Translations under genes and position numbers: made by a program
Notes under the pieces: generated by a model
The model's database searches: none
The model's input: the letters and a program-made list of their open reading frames with translations, nothing else
Told to the model about the DNA's origin: nothing
Assembly (NCBI GenBank): GCA_963693305.1
Contig: OY855903.1
Coordinates: forward strand, 29,275,598-29,339,597
Reading direction: 5' to 3'
DNA from: Meandrina meandrites
Lineage: Eukaryota > Cnidaria > Anthozoa > Scleractinia > Meandrinidae
DNA: 64,000 nt
In this document: one piece after another, positions 54,274-64,000 of the stretch
How the letters are laid out: each line of letters starts with the position of its first letter
Position numbering within the stretch: position 1 is the stretch's first letter

Positions 54274-54433
54274 CATGTTTACGGCAGCGTTTACGTTGAT
54301 GGGAAAGGAGCAGTGGGAGGCTTGCACTACCAAAACCAACCCCATGGAATCAGTTAACCAGGAGTCTGTACCAAAAGGCAGCAGACAAACCAGCCTCTTT
54401 GACATCCTTGGCCATCTATACAGGACTGACAAG
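54274..54433 (+). CDS. Exon of an unrecognised gene, interrupted at its donor by the 8.4-kb transposon
   Basis: An acceptor (CTTTCTCAG at 54265-54273) precedes an open stretch with FTAAFTLMGKEQWEACTTKT and TSLFDILGHLYRTDK. It ends at AAG|GTA exactly where the 8.4-kb element begins. The 8-bp duplication ACAAGGTA reproduces the same AAG|GTA after the element (62882-62889). The exon may belong to the gene suggested at 53.6-54.2 kb. Function is not recognised. Confidence 0.35.
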
Positions 54434-54436
54434 GTA

Positions 54437-55548
54437 GGGTGTGGACAAAACATGGGGTAGGCCATATGGCCTAGGCCATGGTGTAGGCCAGGGCCTACCC
54501 CATGGCCTACCCTACGGCCTACCAGTGGTCACATTTTTATTTAATTTTTATATTGTTTACTTTTTTTAATTTTTTTAACTAAGGCTAGTGAGCAGCACAA
54601 AGGAGAACCTAATTCATAGCTGTAAACTTTTCTTCCCTTATTTCTGACACAAGACTTCTTGGCTTCAAGGAATAAATGTTACAACTATTGAACAGAAGTT
54701 AAAAGCATGCTTAAGTTACACTTCCTGTGGAAGTGGCGAAGTTAAAACCCTCCCATGGAAGTAACTAATACTGTTATTGTAACCAAACATTATGACAAAT
54801 GCCTTACCATGTTACTGCATGTTGTTAACTGTTATATTTTGGGGGCCATATGATTAGGGCTAATTGTATACAATTAAAGTAGTCTGTTTCTCCAGCCAAA
54901 AATATTGGGCATGATTATTTAAGGAACAGTTTAAAACGTTTTCAGCTGTCTGTTAAGCCTAGCTTTACAGAAAGTCTCTGGCAATTTTACTTAGTGTGCT
55001 ATAACATGCTGTTCGACAGGGCTCAAAAACGGCTGATTGGTCCGATTTTCATGACGTATGACGTCTTAGTACGCATGCTCCTTCAGAAGGCGCCTGCGAT
55101 TTTAGCGCGATCGTTTGCTCGCTTGTTCGATCTTTCGAGCTCCTTTTGAGCATTATTTTTACTGTTTACCTGGTAGGCAATCGACAAAATTCGGCTGTAA
55201 TAGGCAGTTAAAGGCAGTGGAGGAATATTTAACTCTGTATAGTTTTGTAGTGCTTCTAGATCGATGGTTTCGTGTATCAACATACCAGAACGTGACGGTT
55301 TGATCGCGGCACGTGACAATGTTAGTTTTGCCGTTTTAATTTGAAGAGGCTTTCCAAAACCCATTTTTGTTTTAAGATGACATTTTCAGTGCACAAATCA
55401 TCTGTGAAGTTTCAAAACTCCTGAAAGCTTTTTCTACACGTTCGACTGCACGTACTTGGACTTTTAGTGGCTCGATCGATTGATGAGGATGTTATTACCG
55501 CCGCTGTGGGCTTGCAGGCATGATTCATCGACATTTTTACCCGGGATT
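54437..55548. other. Left TIR and 3' flank of the unclassified transposon
   Basis: The TIR lies at about 54437-54670. The region 54840-54990 is shared with the derivative at 31,402. A GACAGGGCTCAAAAACGGC word at 55016-55034 has its inverted partner at about 62,634-62,652. No gene is recognised. Confidence 0.6.
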
Positions 55549-58500
55549 TTATGATCTCTGCTGAAGATTGGAGAAACGCGAAATGGCCTTGTCCTGTATC
55601 TTCTTAATTTCACGATGGTACGACTGCTCGTCGAAATCGGAATCGGAGTCCTCGTCGTCGTCATCGCACTTGAGTGACTCATCATCGGAGTCATCAGGAT
55701 TATTCTGGTCATCATTTCCATCTCCATCATCATCCACATCATCTTCCCCCGCCAGGTATCTATCAATAAAAGTTCAGAAATTGCTAAAAAACGTTTTTTG
55801 TGACAAAGTTTAAGTTGTATCCATCCCGGGCTGTTGTATTTATTTATTTATTTATTTATTTTGTAATGTAATGCAGATAATAATATGGAACTTCAAGCAC
55901 GAGTTGAAAAGTTTGGTCAATAAATCAGTGCACATGATTGTTCAAGTTAACTCAACATGTATTTAATTTTGGACTGGCAAAAACCAGTCGTGAATTATCT
56001 TCCAAATTATGCGACTTTGTGCTGAAAGTAAACTTCACACGCTGTTGCTTTTTAACTAAAATACAGTTTGGACCCCATGTAGGCTTAGTGGATACAACAG
56101 TGAAATTAAAAATCACAAATTTATTGATTTCTTAGCCTTTTTATTTGCTTACATTTCTTTTAGTTATTTACCTGTTGAATGTCAAAGTAAGTTCCTCCAT
56201 TCTTTGCTGCAATAGTACATAACATATTGGACATTTTATCTCCTGTGTCAAAGCGTAGTTGTGATCTTGTTTGGGGTTGTCCCTTTCTTTTGTAATGCAG
56301 CCTCTGTGGAAGGTGTGGCCGCAATTCAAGCGGACAATTTCCTGTTCGAAATCTGTGTTTGCAGCACAGGTGCGGTTGTCACAAGCTAATAAAGGGTCTG
56401 GTTCTTGTCCAAATGCATAACCAAGAGGGAGACAGCGCTGGTCAAGCGTAGAGTCAAGTGTTGGGAAATAGTATGGCTGTTAAGGTAACAATTTCAAAAA
56501 GTGTCTGTTAATGTATTGTACATGTTTTCATTTAACAATACATGTGCTCTGAAATAATACCTGGTACTTCCGCCTTCCTTTTGGAATCTTCTCTGTTTGC
56601 CCTTGATGTGCCCACACATCAGCAAAAGTGTCAATTAAAAATTCGGCTGATGCCAACACCAGCAGAGCCAGGTTTCGTCTTCCTCTCCCTCTAGAGTACT
56701 CAGGAAGGAACCACTGAATAAAGTCATGGTCAAACCTTCTCCCACTTATTGCATGAGCCATGATTCTAATTTCCTCTGGCAGGGCCCAAACAGGAACATT
56801 TCTGGTGAAACACACAAAGTTAGTCAGCCTATGCGCTAAAAAAAATTCAATTTGTACTTTTCACTATCTAGTACAATTTTGTTTTGTGATGGCAAGCTGA
56901 ACTTAACTGAATTCTGTATTAATAAAGTCTGAACTGTACACTTACATGTAATTGCTGACAAGTTCACTTATTGTTTCTCTCAGACATCCTAACCTCTATA
57001 TTTAACTTTTGTTATCAATATAATTACTTGGTAATTGGACCTCCTGTTGTGTAATTCAGGGAGTAATAATGGGCACTATTTCAAATCATAATTTCAAAAT
57101 TCCTTAATTGCACTCCAATCAGTCCAATTATCATTGTAAATGAAATTAGAATCCCAACCTTCTTAACACAGAGTGGAAAATCTCAACTTTCTTTTCAGTG
57201 AAGCTGCTAAGATGTTGTTCAATTATGGTAATGAGTGCTCTGTTCTCCCTTATGTGGTAAACCAGGTCAGACAATTGGCAGAGAGTAGCCTTATCATAAT
57301 TTCGCCTACGGAATGTAATGAAGACCAAGGACATCCGGAACAAGACATCAAGCCACTGGTGGAAATCGCTTCCTCGAAACACTGTGTTGTACATGTAGAA
57401 GATTAATGGCAAGATTTCATCAAACAAGTTGAAGAACAGCATGAATTCTGGGTCTTTACAGACTGGGCCAAACAAATGTAGGACTTCATTGCGAATGATG
57501 GTCCATCCACCAAATGCAGCTGTGGTGAGTGTCACAATTTTGTGCGACTTTGGTCTCTTGGGTAGTACCTAATTTCACAGGATGAAAGAACCATACAGTC
57601 TGATTGAAGCTTGAAGAAAAATTTGGTTTGACTTGTTGTCCTCCTTGCCCAGTAAAATTACCAGAAGTTTAATTTCAGTAGTGATTATTAATGTCAGTAC
57701 TGTTTTGTTTTGTTTTGATATACATTGTACATGTACCTTGTTTCTTCCAAAAATTGCCTTGTGTAACATCTCGAAGAAGGGTCTGAACAGTAAAACTGTG
57801 GATTCTTCAGAATTCAGGGAAACGTGAAAGGGGCCTTGCCATGGGACAAGGGATGGTACTGGGCTGGCTGGATCAGCTGCTGCATCCCACTAATTAAAAC
57901 ATCAAAAAAGTCAAATAACATTATTTGACATGTATATGTTGTGGTTTAACTTTGGTTTAAATTTTTCAAACCAGTTTTGTAAAACTGATGGTCCACAAAA
58001 CATAAGAGTCTGATGTGTAATGAACGAAAATATGAAAATGTTTGATATCAAGGATGTGCTCTTGCAGTGCGCAGTGCCACCAGAGATTATTTAGGGTCTC
58101 TAAACTATTACAGTACAGTATGTACAGCTCTAAATATAAAATGATCAAATGAAATACAATACAAGTAAGCAACCTCACCTCGGCAACAATTTTTTTGTTG
58201 TATTTCCATGTAGGATGATCTCCTGTCAGCACTGCAGCATAATGCTGTAGGTATTCGGTAAGTTCAGGAGCTTCCCTCAGGATATGTTCCAGGGTGGTCT
58301 TATAATGCTGAACACTTTTTAGACTTTGTTCGAATTCATCAATGAGCCATGTGCTTTTTAGGAGTTCCAATTCATGCCGGGCTTCATCAGAATAAACCCT
58401 GTCCAGAGAAAAACAGAGTACATATCAAAAGTTTATATGTGTAATATAAATGCTGGGTACACCTAATACATGTATTTGATACATATTTAATAAATTAATG

Positions 58501-59523
58501 TTTTTGTATTTCACCTTAGGTTTTCGCAGCTCTCCCTGGCATCAGTCATGTCTAGATTCCTGTGTTCTGGGGACAGGGTGCTCATGTAGCTTGACTCAAA
58601 AAACTGACAGATGGACCTTGAGAAGTGAGTCACAACATCTGCAACATCAATCCCTCCCCTACACTGTTTAACTGCACCATTTTTTATAGTAACTGGAACA
58701 GTTCTATGAAGATCCTGGACTGCAGGGGGGCGTGGCAAGGGAGAAACAGATTGTTGAACATCTATTAGAGCAGTACACATGTGCCATGCTGTGCTAGTTT
58801 CACTTGAAGTTGGCTGACGCGAGGCATGTATAAAGTGAATGTCATCCTCGATGAGCATGATAAGGGACTTTTCCTGATAGAATGTGAATAGGTTTTAATT
58901 AAGTAAGGTTTAAGGTATGCAGCATGCATGTACACTGAATGTAAAATGTAGAGCTCAGTATAAGTGCATGATGTATGTGACCCCTCCCTCTTATTGATTA
59001 ATCAAAATACAGAAGTAAACAGAATTCAGGTTTGTTCTGTGATGGGTAAAACCTGTTGCCATTGCTTGATCGACACTGTTCAGGTTATTTTGTGGTGTGC
59101 ACGGTCATGTTGATTTTAGCTTTGTATGTACAATTTAATAATACTTTTCAGCATTTTAATTATTTCATTATTACTCAGACTATATTTCAGAAAGATATAT
59201 AATTATTCCCTGTTGCTCTATACCTGAATTGCTGTTTTGATTATTTTTCCAACCTCTTTTTTGTTCTTCTCAGCTAGTTCTTTCTGATAATTTCTCACTG
59301 AATTTGGGTGTACAGAATAACCCATGACTTGTCCAGCCATCAAAGAGTTGTATGACGCACCACCAAATTTCAAGTTCAGCCCATTTGCCTTTTGCAGCAT
59401 GTTATTTTTCTGCAAAATTTATACATACACAGATTTCCATTAACTGATACTACTGCCTCAGTGCAAACACTAATCAGGTGGTTTTAGGAAAGCCTGGTTT
59501 GTTTCATTATTATTATTATTATT

Positions 59524-59555
<32 letters not shown>

Positions 59556-61794
59556 CAGTGATCAACTTGGTGAACCACTTTCTCTGCAAAACCAAACCGT
59601 GGATTATTAATGCATACATCACAGAACAAATTGCACCTGGACAGTAAGAATGGGTTAATACAAAATTTTAACAAAAGAGCAGTATGTGAACTTAGGGTCG
59701 TTTTTTATGATTTATATGGATGTTGTGGGTCATTTAACGTTATTACAAAGCTTTTACCACTAACCTGATTTCGGAAAAAACTAAGACTGTGCAAAATAGC
59801 AACAACCCTTGATCTTTGTAGCTTTGTTCTCTTTTTTGATGGTTGTCGTTTCTCATTGTTGTAGATAGCAGTAAATATGTCATTAAATAATCCAGGGGCA
59901 TGCTGTTCACAAAACTCCTCCATCTTATTTGGGTCATATAGGTTATTGCCTCCATTTTTAAGATAGATTGTGAATGCCCTGTGCAACTGCAGTACAAGGG
60001 TGCTGAATGTTGTGTCACCTTTTCAAGGGTCAATAAAAGAAAGAAGAAATTGATATTTTTCACATTATTTTTTTTCTCTGACTGACTTATGTGTCAAGGT
60101 GTAAGACCAAAAGGGGATTTACTGTAGAGTGGTATGAATAATTTATTTATATGTGTGTTCATAAATGTAATAATTATTATTTTTGATAAAGATGAGATGT
60201 TCATTTGTCACGCTCATGACAAATGAACATATCATCTTTATCATTTATTCACTGAGCTTAAAATTCACCATCTTCATTATTTAATGTAGTTATTACTTGC
60301 AATGGCCCTGTGATCAGTGGGATGGCAACAGATTAGCCTAAATTATGTTTCCTTTCATATTGAGAAAGTAAGTTGTCTGGTTGTTAATACATACACTGCA
60401 TATTCTTGTTATAGTTAAATATCCCTTTTTTATAAAAGTGTACCTTGAAGCTTCTTTTGAAGTATGATGTTCTCCTGTCTCAATTCATCATTCATTTCAT
60501 TTGTTTTTTCTTGTTCTTTCACCAAATTTGTATTTTGCTGAGTTATTTCTGTTGGCAAAATACATTGTAACTATCCACTAAGATATGACCTGTTTGCAGC
60601 AAATTTACATGTATTCTGTAATATTTTAATTTATTAGACTATGAGCAGCCCCTATTTATTCACAGTCCACGGACTGTGAAAAAATAGGGGCTGCTCGTAG
60701 TCTATAATTTAATTTATTGACTTGATTAAATCTCATTTCTTTATTTTGCTGTTGATTTGTGCTATTATTTGTGGTTCTAAAATCACTCAGGGAAGCAGTC
60801 TATTCATTTCTGATAATTTAAACTGAAGACACCCTTGGATGGCTATTCCTTAACATGCAGGAGCTGTTTGGTTGGGGGAATTGACTCATTAACTAACTTT
60901 TTGTTTTTCATCTTATCTCAAGCTGAATTTATTTCATGGTTTAGTTGTGGATATGTTATTGTTAAATTAACTTTGGTTTAAAAATTCTTCAAATCATTTG
61001 ATTTCTATTTTGCTTTGTTGCATATTATGATAAGGAATATACGCGACAATGAAAAATAAAAATTAAACTGGTTTGAACCAAAGAAAAAAATATTTCAAGA
61101 ATAAATTGAAACCCCAAGAGATGAACATATCACTGTCACAAATACCTTCAATTTTTGACAACAAGGTTGCATTTCTCTCTTCGGTTTCTCTTTGTCGTTC
61201 TTCCAGTATTTCTTTTTGCCTTTTGAGGTCTTCAATTTTTGTTTGGAGCTCTCTCGAATCAGCTGGGTTTTCTTTGGTCGATTCAGACTTTGAGCGCTAG
61301 GCGATTCAAATAAACCGAAAAGGGGGGTGTGACTGGGGGTGTGTCAAAACTCAATTCATTTTATTCCGGGAAAGGGTACAGGGTGAAGGGTGCAGTTATA
61401 CAAATAAGCCTACCTTTTTTGGAGGGATGTATTCTTCATTGTCACATATCCGCTTGTCTTTGTCAGCCAACAATAAATGGTTTTCACAAATAAATGTTCC
61501 AGTGTGGGAAAATTGTTGACAACAATCAAACACCGGAAATAGCCGCCGAGGACATTGAACAAAACTCCCACTGCAACCATTATTAGAATCACGCAGCGGA
61601 AAACAGCAATTAATTTTGTTTTGATTCACTTGTTCGTCTAAGTGTTTTTTGCACAGCATCGCTTCATGTAGCAACCCACACGCCCGTGCTTGTGTTTTTG
61701 TAATTAATGACACATTACCCCAACAGTCACCGGCGCCAGACGTCTGGGAATCACTTTTGTGGCGTAACACTCTTGGGGCTTTCACACAATGCAT
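55549..61794 (-). CDS. Candidate transposase: 991-residue Cys-rich/coiled-coil protein with C-terminal RING-like finger
   Basis: Exons (minus strand): 61794-61414, 61296-61146, 60548-60444, 60018-59765, 59409-59224, 58873-58515, 58398-58179, 57889-57737, 57568-57159, 56801-56561, 56476-56172, 55759-55549. All introns are GT-AG, all phases agree, and the spliced length (2,976 nt) is a whole number of codons with no internal stop. Order: an N-terminal Cys-rich region (ACGLLHEAMLCKKH, FDCCQQF, FICENH); a coiled coil across exons 2-3; a helical core with acidic residues (MLIEDDIHFIHA, EVLHLFGPVCKDPEF, KKVEIFHSVL); a RING-like finger CDNRTC...LNCGHTFHRGC...KCPIC in exon 11; and a highly acidic tail (DDSDDESLKCDDDDED). 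The start ATG has context AAACATG. It is the only large gene in the element, so transposase is the natural inference. The family is not recognised. Confidence 0.75.
59505..59556. repeat. (ATT)n(GTT)n microsatellite in an intron
   Basis: Six or so ATT units followed by about ten TTG/GTT units, between exons 4 and 5 of the candidate transposase. Confidence 0.9.
60185..60244. repeat. 60-bp palindrome in an intron
   Basis: TGATAAAGATGAGATGTTCA and onward pairs with its complement across CGCTCA. It lies in the intron between exons 3 and 4 of the candidate transposase and is probably a small MITE. Confidence 0.65.
60636..60703. repeat. 68-bp palindrome in an intron
   Basis: AGACTATGAGCAGCCCCTAT pairs with ATAGGGGCTGCTCGTAGTCT. 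The centre is another short palindrome, CACAGTCCACGGACTGTG. It lies between exons 2 and 3. Confidence 0.65.
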
Positions 61795-62650
61795 GTTTAA
61801 CAATAAAAAACCGAAACAGCGTAATTACCGAAAATTACATCTTGGAAACAACGGCTGGCAACAATTGACCTTGCCAGGTCGAGTTGTAGCCGCGGTTTGG
61901 GCGGGAAAATATGGCGTGTGCAAATACAAAGCAAACCAAGAAGACGAATTTCAGGAAAGTGAACAATCCTTTAATACTCGTTTGAAATTACAAAACTTAA
62001 AAGCATTTTAGAGGAAAATTAATACATCAAAACTCCGACTAGCAATGTAAAAATTGCAGACAACGTAAATCTCACATGCTATTTTACGAAAACTCAATTT
62101 CGAGAACAAAATCAATGCGGTTGTTTGCGATGGCATACTCACAGTACGACAGCTTTGGCTAGACAAAGATCCTTTGTTCTTCTGCGTCTCTTCTTTGGCA
62201 ATCACAACAAAAGTCCTTCTTTAAACAGCATTTACAAATTTTCATACGAACAAGAAAAAAGTCATTTTTGATATGTTTTGCACGAAGAATTAATCTCAAA
62301 CATATGCCATTCCTGAGCTTAGTGAGTAAGCGACGACCTTAATAAAAGCCAAAAACCTGGCCCGACAGAAAACGAGAAGTGTTGTTGTAGCCTCATAAAT
62401 AAGCCACAAAATCCAGCTGATTTTGGCTGCATCTTTTCGTCGATGTTCTCGTAAACAACCTCCATGCATTCTCGCTTTGCAGCAGTTTGTTTCTGACGAG
62501 ACTGCGAAAGTGTCAGGGCGAGAACAGCGGCGCTGCAGCCTTTTCAATGACGTGTTCGTTTTTGATTCGTCGTCCGCCATTTTGAAAATCGAATGGCGGG
62601 AAGAACGCTAAACTCCCATTGCGCATGCTCTGCCGTTTTTGAGCCCTGTC
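61795..62650. promoter_or_regulatory. 5' region of the candidate transposase gene
   Basis: Upstream of the first called exon are two short minus-strand frames: 62580 (MADDESKTNTSLKRLQRRCS) and one near 62,200 with a CTGTGAGTATG donor-like site. They may be extra 5' exons. I could not connect them in phase, so I leave the gene start at 61,794. Confidence 0.3.
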
Positions 62651-62889
62651 ATGCTGTTCAGCATATGTAACATTTATTAACTGGAAAAGTGTCATTTGAG
62701 TTGAAACACATCAGAAATAAACAAAGAGATGTTTACAACCATGAAATGAAGGTTTTCTTTGGCTCGATAGTTCTAGTTAAGAGAAGATAATTATATCTGA
62801 CCACCAGTAGGCCATAGGGTAGGCCATGGCCTACACCATGGCCAAGGTCATATGGCCTACCCCACATTTTGTCCACACCCCACAAGGTA

Positions 62890-63703
62890 TATGCAAGCAA
62901 AAAGGTAGCCGCAATACACAACATTATAACAACATACAGGGACCGGTCAGAGAGCAGCCAGGAAGAAGGAGAGAGGGAATAGAACCTGGCGTCATCAAAG
63001 CGACGTGTGTGGCAGTGATGATGCAGAAGGTATCAAATCATATGCTATTCCGTTTGCATAGTAAATCTGTATAATACAATAAGTAGATTTAAGGAGTCTT
63101 TTTGAATTTTGTAAGTTTTCCAAAATAACTCATTTTGTCGAAAAAAAAAACAAGTGACCTTACCTTACGTTTTTTAAGACCAAGTCGTTGGTTCAATTAT
63201 TCAAACAATGCTCTTGCCGTTTCTCAGGAGGTTTTTCTTCACACTACTTCCATAAAACAGATTAACCCGCACACATCACACAGGACAAAAAACCCACCTT
63301 GTGTAATTGAGATAACCTCGCCAAGCCACATGCAATAAATCGCAGAATCCATAGAAAGCCCACGGTCAGCCAATTTTGAGAAAATCACAGAATGGCAACA
63401 ATAAAGCAAAATCAATACAACATTGTTTATGGTCAGAACTGAGATACTACCAATAAAACAGTTTTTATCCCTCTGTAAACAAGCTTTAGATAATGATCCC
63501 TCCTAAATATACAGCCTTTGGGGGTGTATGCAGATTTAAAATAACTGTTATTTATCGATTACTCTTTGTGATTGCAGGGCCACCCGACTCCTTAAAGGCA
63601 AAAAATCGAAAGGAAGGAAAGGTACCTTTATTTCACTTAAAATTGTTATTATTTACAACCGTGCAACCGGGAAGGAATAATTCTGAGTAGAAAAAAAAAA
63701 CAA

Positions 63704-63752
<49 letters not shown>

Positions 63753-64000
63753 TAACATTTATATCGCGCAAATTTCATGTGAATATGATCAAATGCGCGT
63801 TACAAAATGTAAATTAAAAGATATGCTATAAATAGTAAGATTAATTTAAAACTAATTATTTACAATAACTATATACATTGGGCTAAGGTAAAAAGCTTAA
63901 AAATTAAAATATTAAAAACAATGGGTCTAGTAAAAATGTATATAAAACATCAAGAGCTATTCAAACGCTTTTCTAAATAAAAATGTCTTCAGTTTGGACT
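62890..64000. other. Non-coding end of window with (AAT)n
   Basis: After the 8-bp duplication the pre-insertion sequence continues as GTATATGCAAGC, consistent with intron sequence. A long (AAT)n microsatellite lies at 63706-63752, followed by ATTAACATTTATATCGCGC, which looks like the start of a dispersed repeat. No gene is recognised. Confidence 0.5.

Larger units (their letters stand above)
54437..62881 (-). mobile_element. Unclassified 8.4-kb DNA transposon with intact 12-exon gene
   Basis: The ends are GGGTGTGGACAAAACATGGG (left) and, read inward from the right, GGGGTGTGGACAAAATGTGG. TIRs continue for about 230 bp through many CATGGCCTAC/GTAGGCCATG words. It is flanked by a perfect 8-bp direct repeat ACAAGGTA (54429-54436, 62882-62889). 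It contains one long minus-strand gene (55,549-61,794) whose twelve exons splice in phase. A 590-bp derivative lies at 31,402. Superfamilies with 8-bp duplications include hAT, P, KDZ/Zisupton, Novosib, Merlin and some MULEs. I see none of their transposase signatures. Confidence 0.85.

Noticed and set aside
55083..55364. 93-codon minus-strand frame near the left end of the unclassified transposon
   Set aside because: It lies beyond the stop of the 12-exon gene, has no splice link to it and no recognised motif; not enough support.

Overview
This window is eukaryotic, repeat-dense DNA. It has GT-AG introns, tRNA-derived SINE sequence, microsatellites and many classes of transposable element. 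No bacterial operons are present and no clearly host-only gene is intact. The mix of elements (a Polinton/Maverick with a set of small membrane proteins, Ginger, IS3EU, Ty3/Gypsy, many palindromic MITEs and a coral-like SINE) points to an anthozoan cnidarian, most likely a stony coral. That placement is my inference from remembered family resemblance, not from a search.

Layout. At 0.4-1.05 kb lies a broken Polinton end. At 1.3-1.9 kb is a decayed two-exon gene fragment with a CxxC...CxxC domain. A complete Polinton/Maverick fills 4,064-19,197. It has TIRs of about 400 bp, candidate 5-bp target duplications, protein-primed-type PolB, integrase, packaging ATPase, major capsid, a candidate minor capsid and many small membrane proteins. 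At 19.9-24.2 kb a decayed multi-exon DUF6589-like gene is invaded by a foldback unit carrying a GIY-YIG fragment and by a MITE. At 26.1-37.7 kb one Ty3/Gypsy element carries three nested DNA transposons: a 560-bp element, a Tigger-like MITE and a 6.3-kb IS3EU element with a zinc-ribbon/UIM/HECT ligase gene. A second Gypsy lies on the minus strand at 37.9-41.5 kb. At 41.8-47.6 kb are MITEs and decayed transposase exons. A Ginger-like transposon (integrase, then OTU plus F-box-like gene) spans 47.8-52.8 kb and abuts a SINE. At 54.4-62.9 kb is an 8.4-kb DNA transposon of a type I cannot classify, with 8-bp target duplications and an apparently intact 12-exon gene ending in a RING-like zinc finger.

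How the parts work together. The Polinton genes make a self-replicating, potentially virion-forming unit: PolB replicates from the ends, the integrase inserts, and the ATPase and capsid proteins package. Its PolB and integrase are broken here, while the ATPase, major capsid and two right-hand genes are open. The clearest intact coding unit in the window is the 12-exon gene at 55,549-61,794.

A recurring theme is ubiquitin-system domains carried by unrelated mobile elements: HECT plus UIM in IS3EU, OTU plus F-box-like in Ginger, and RING-like in the 8.4-kb element. All family names come from reading motifs by eye. No database search or fold prediction was run.
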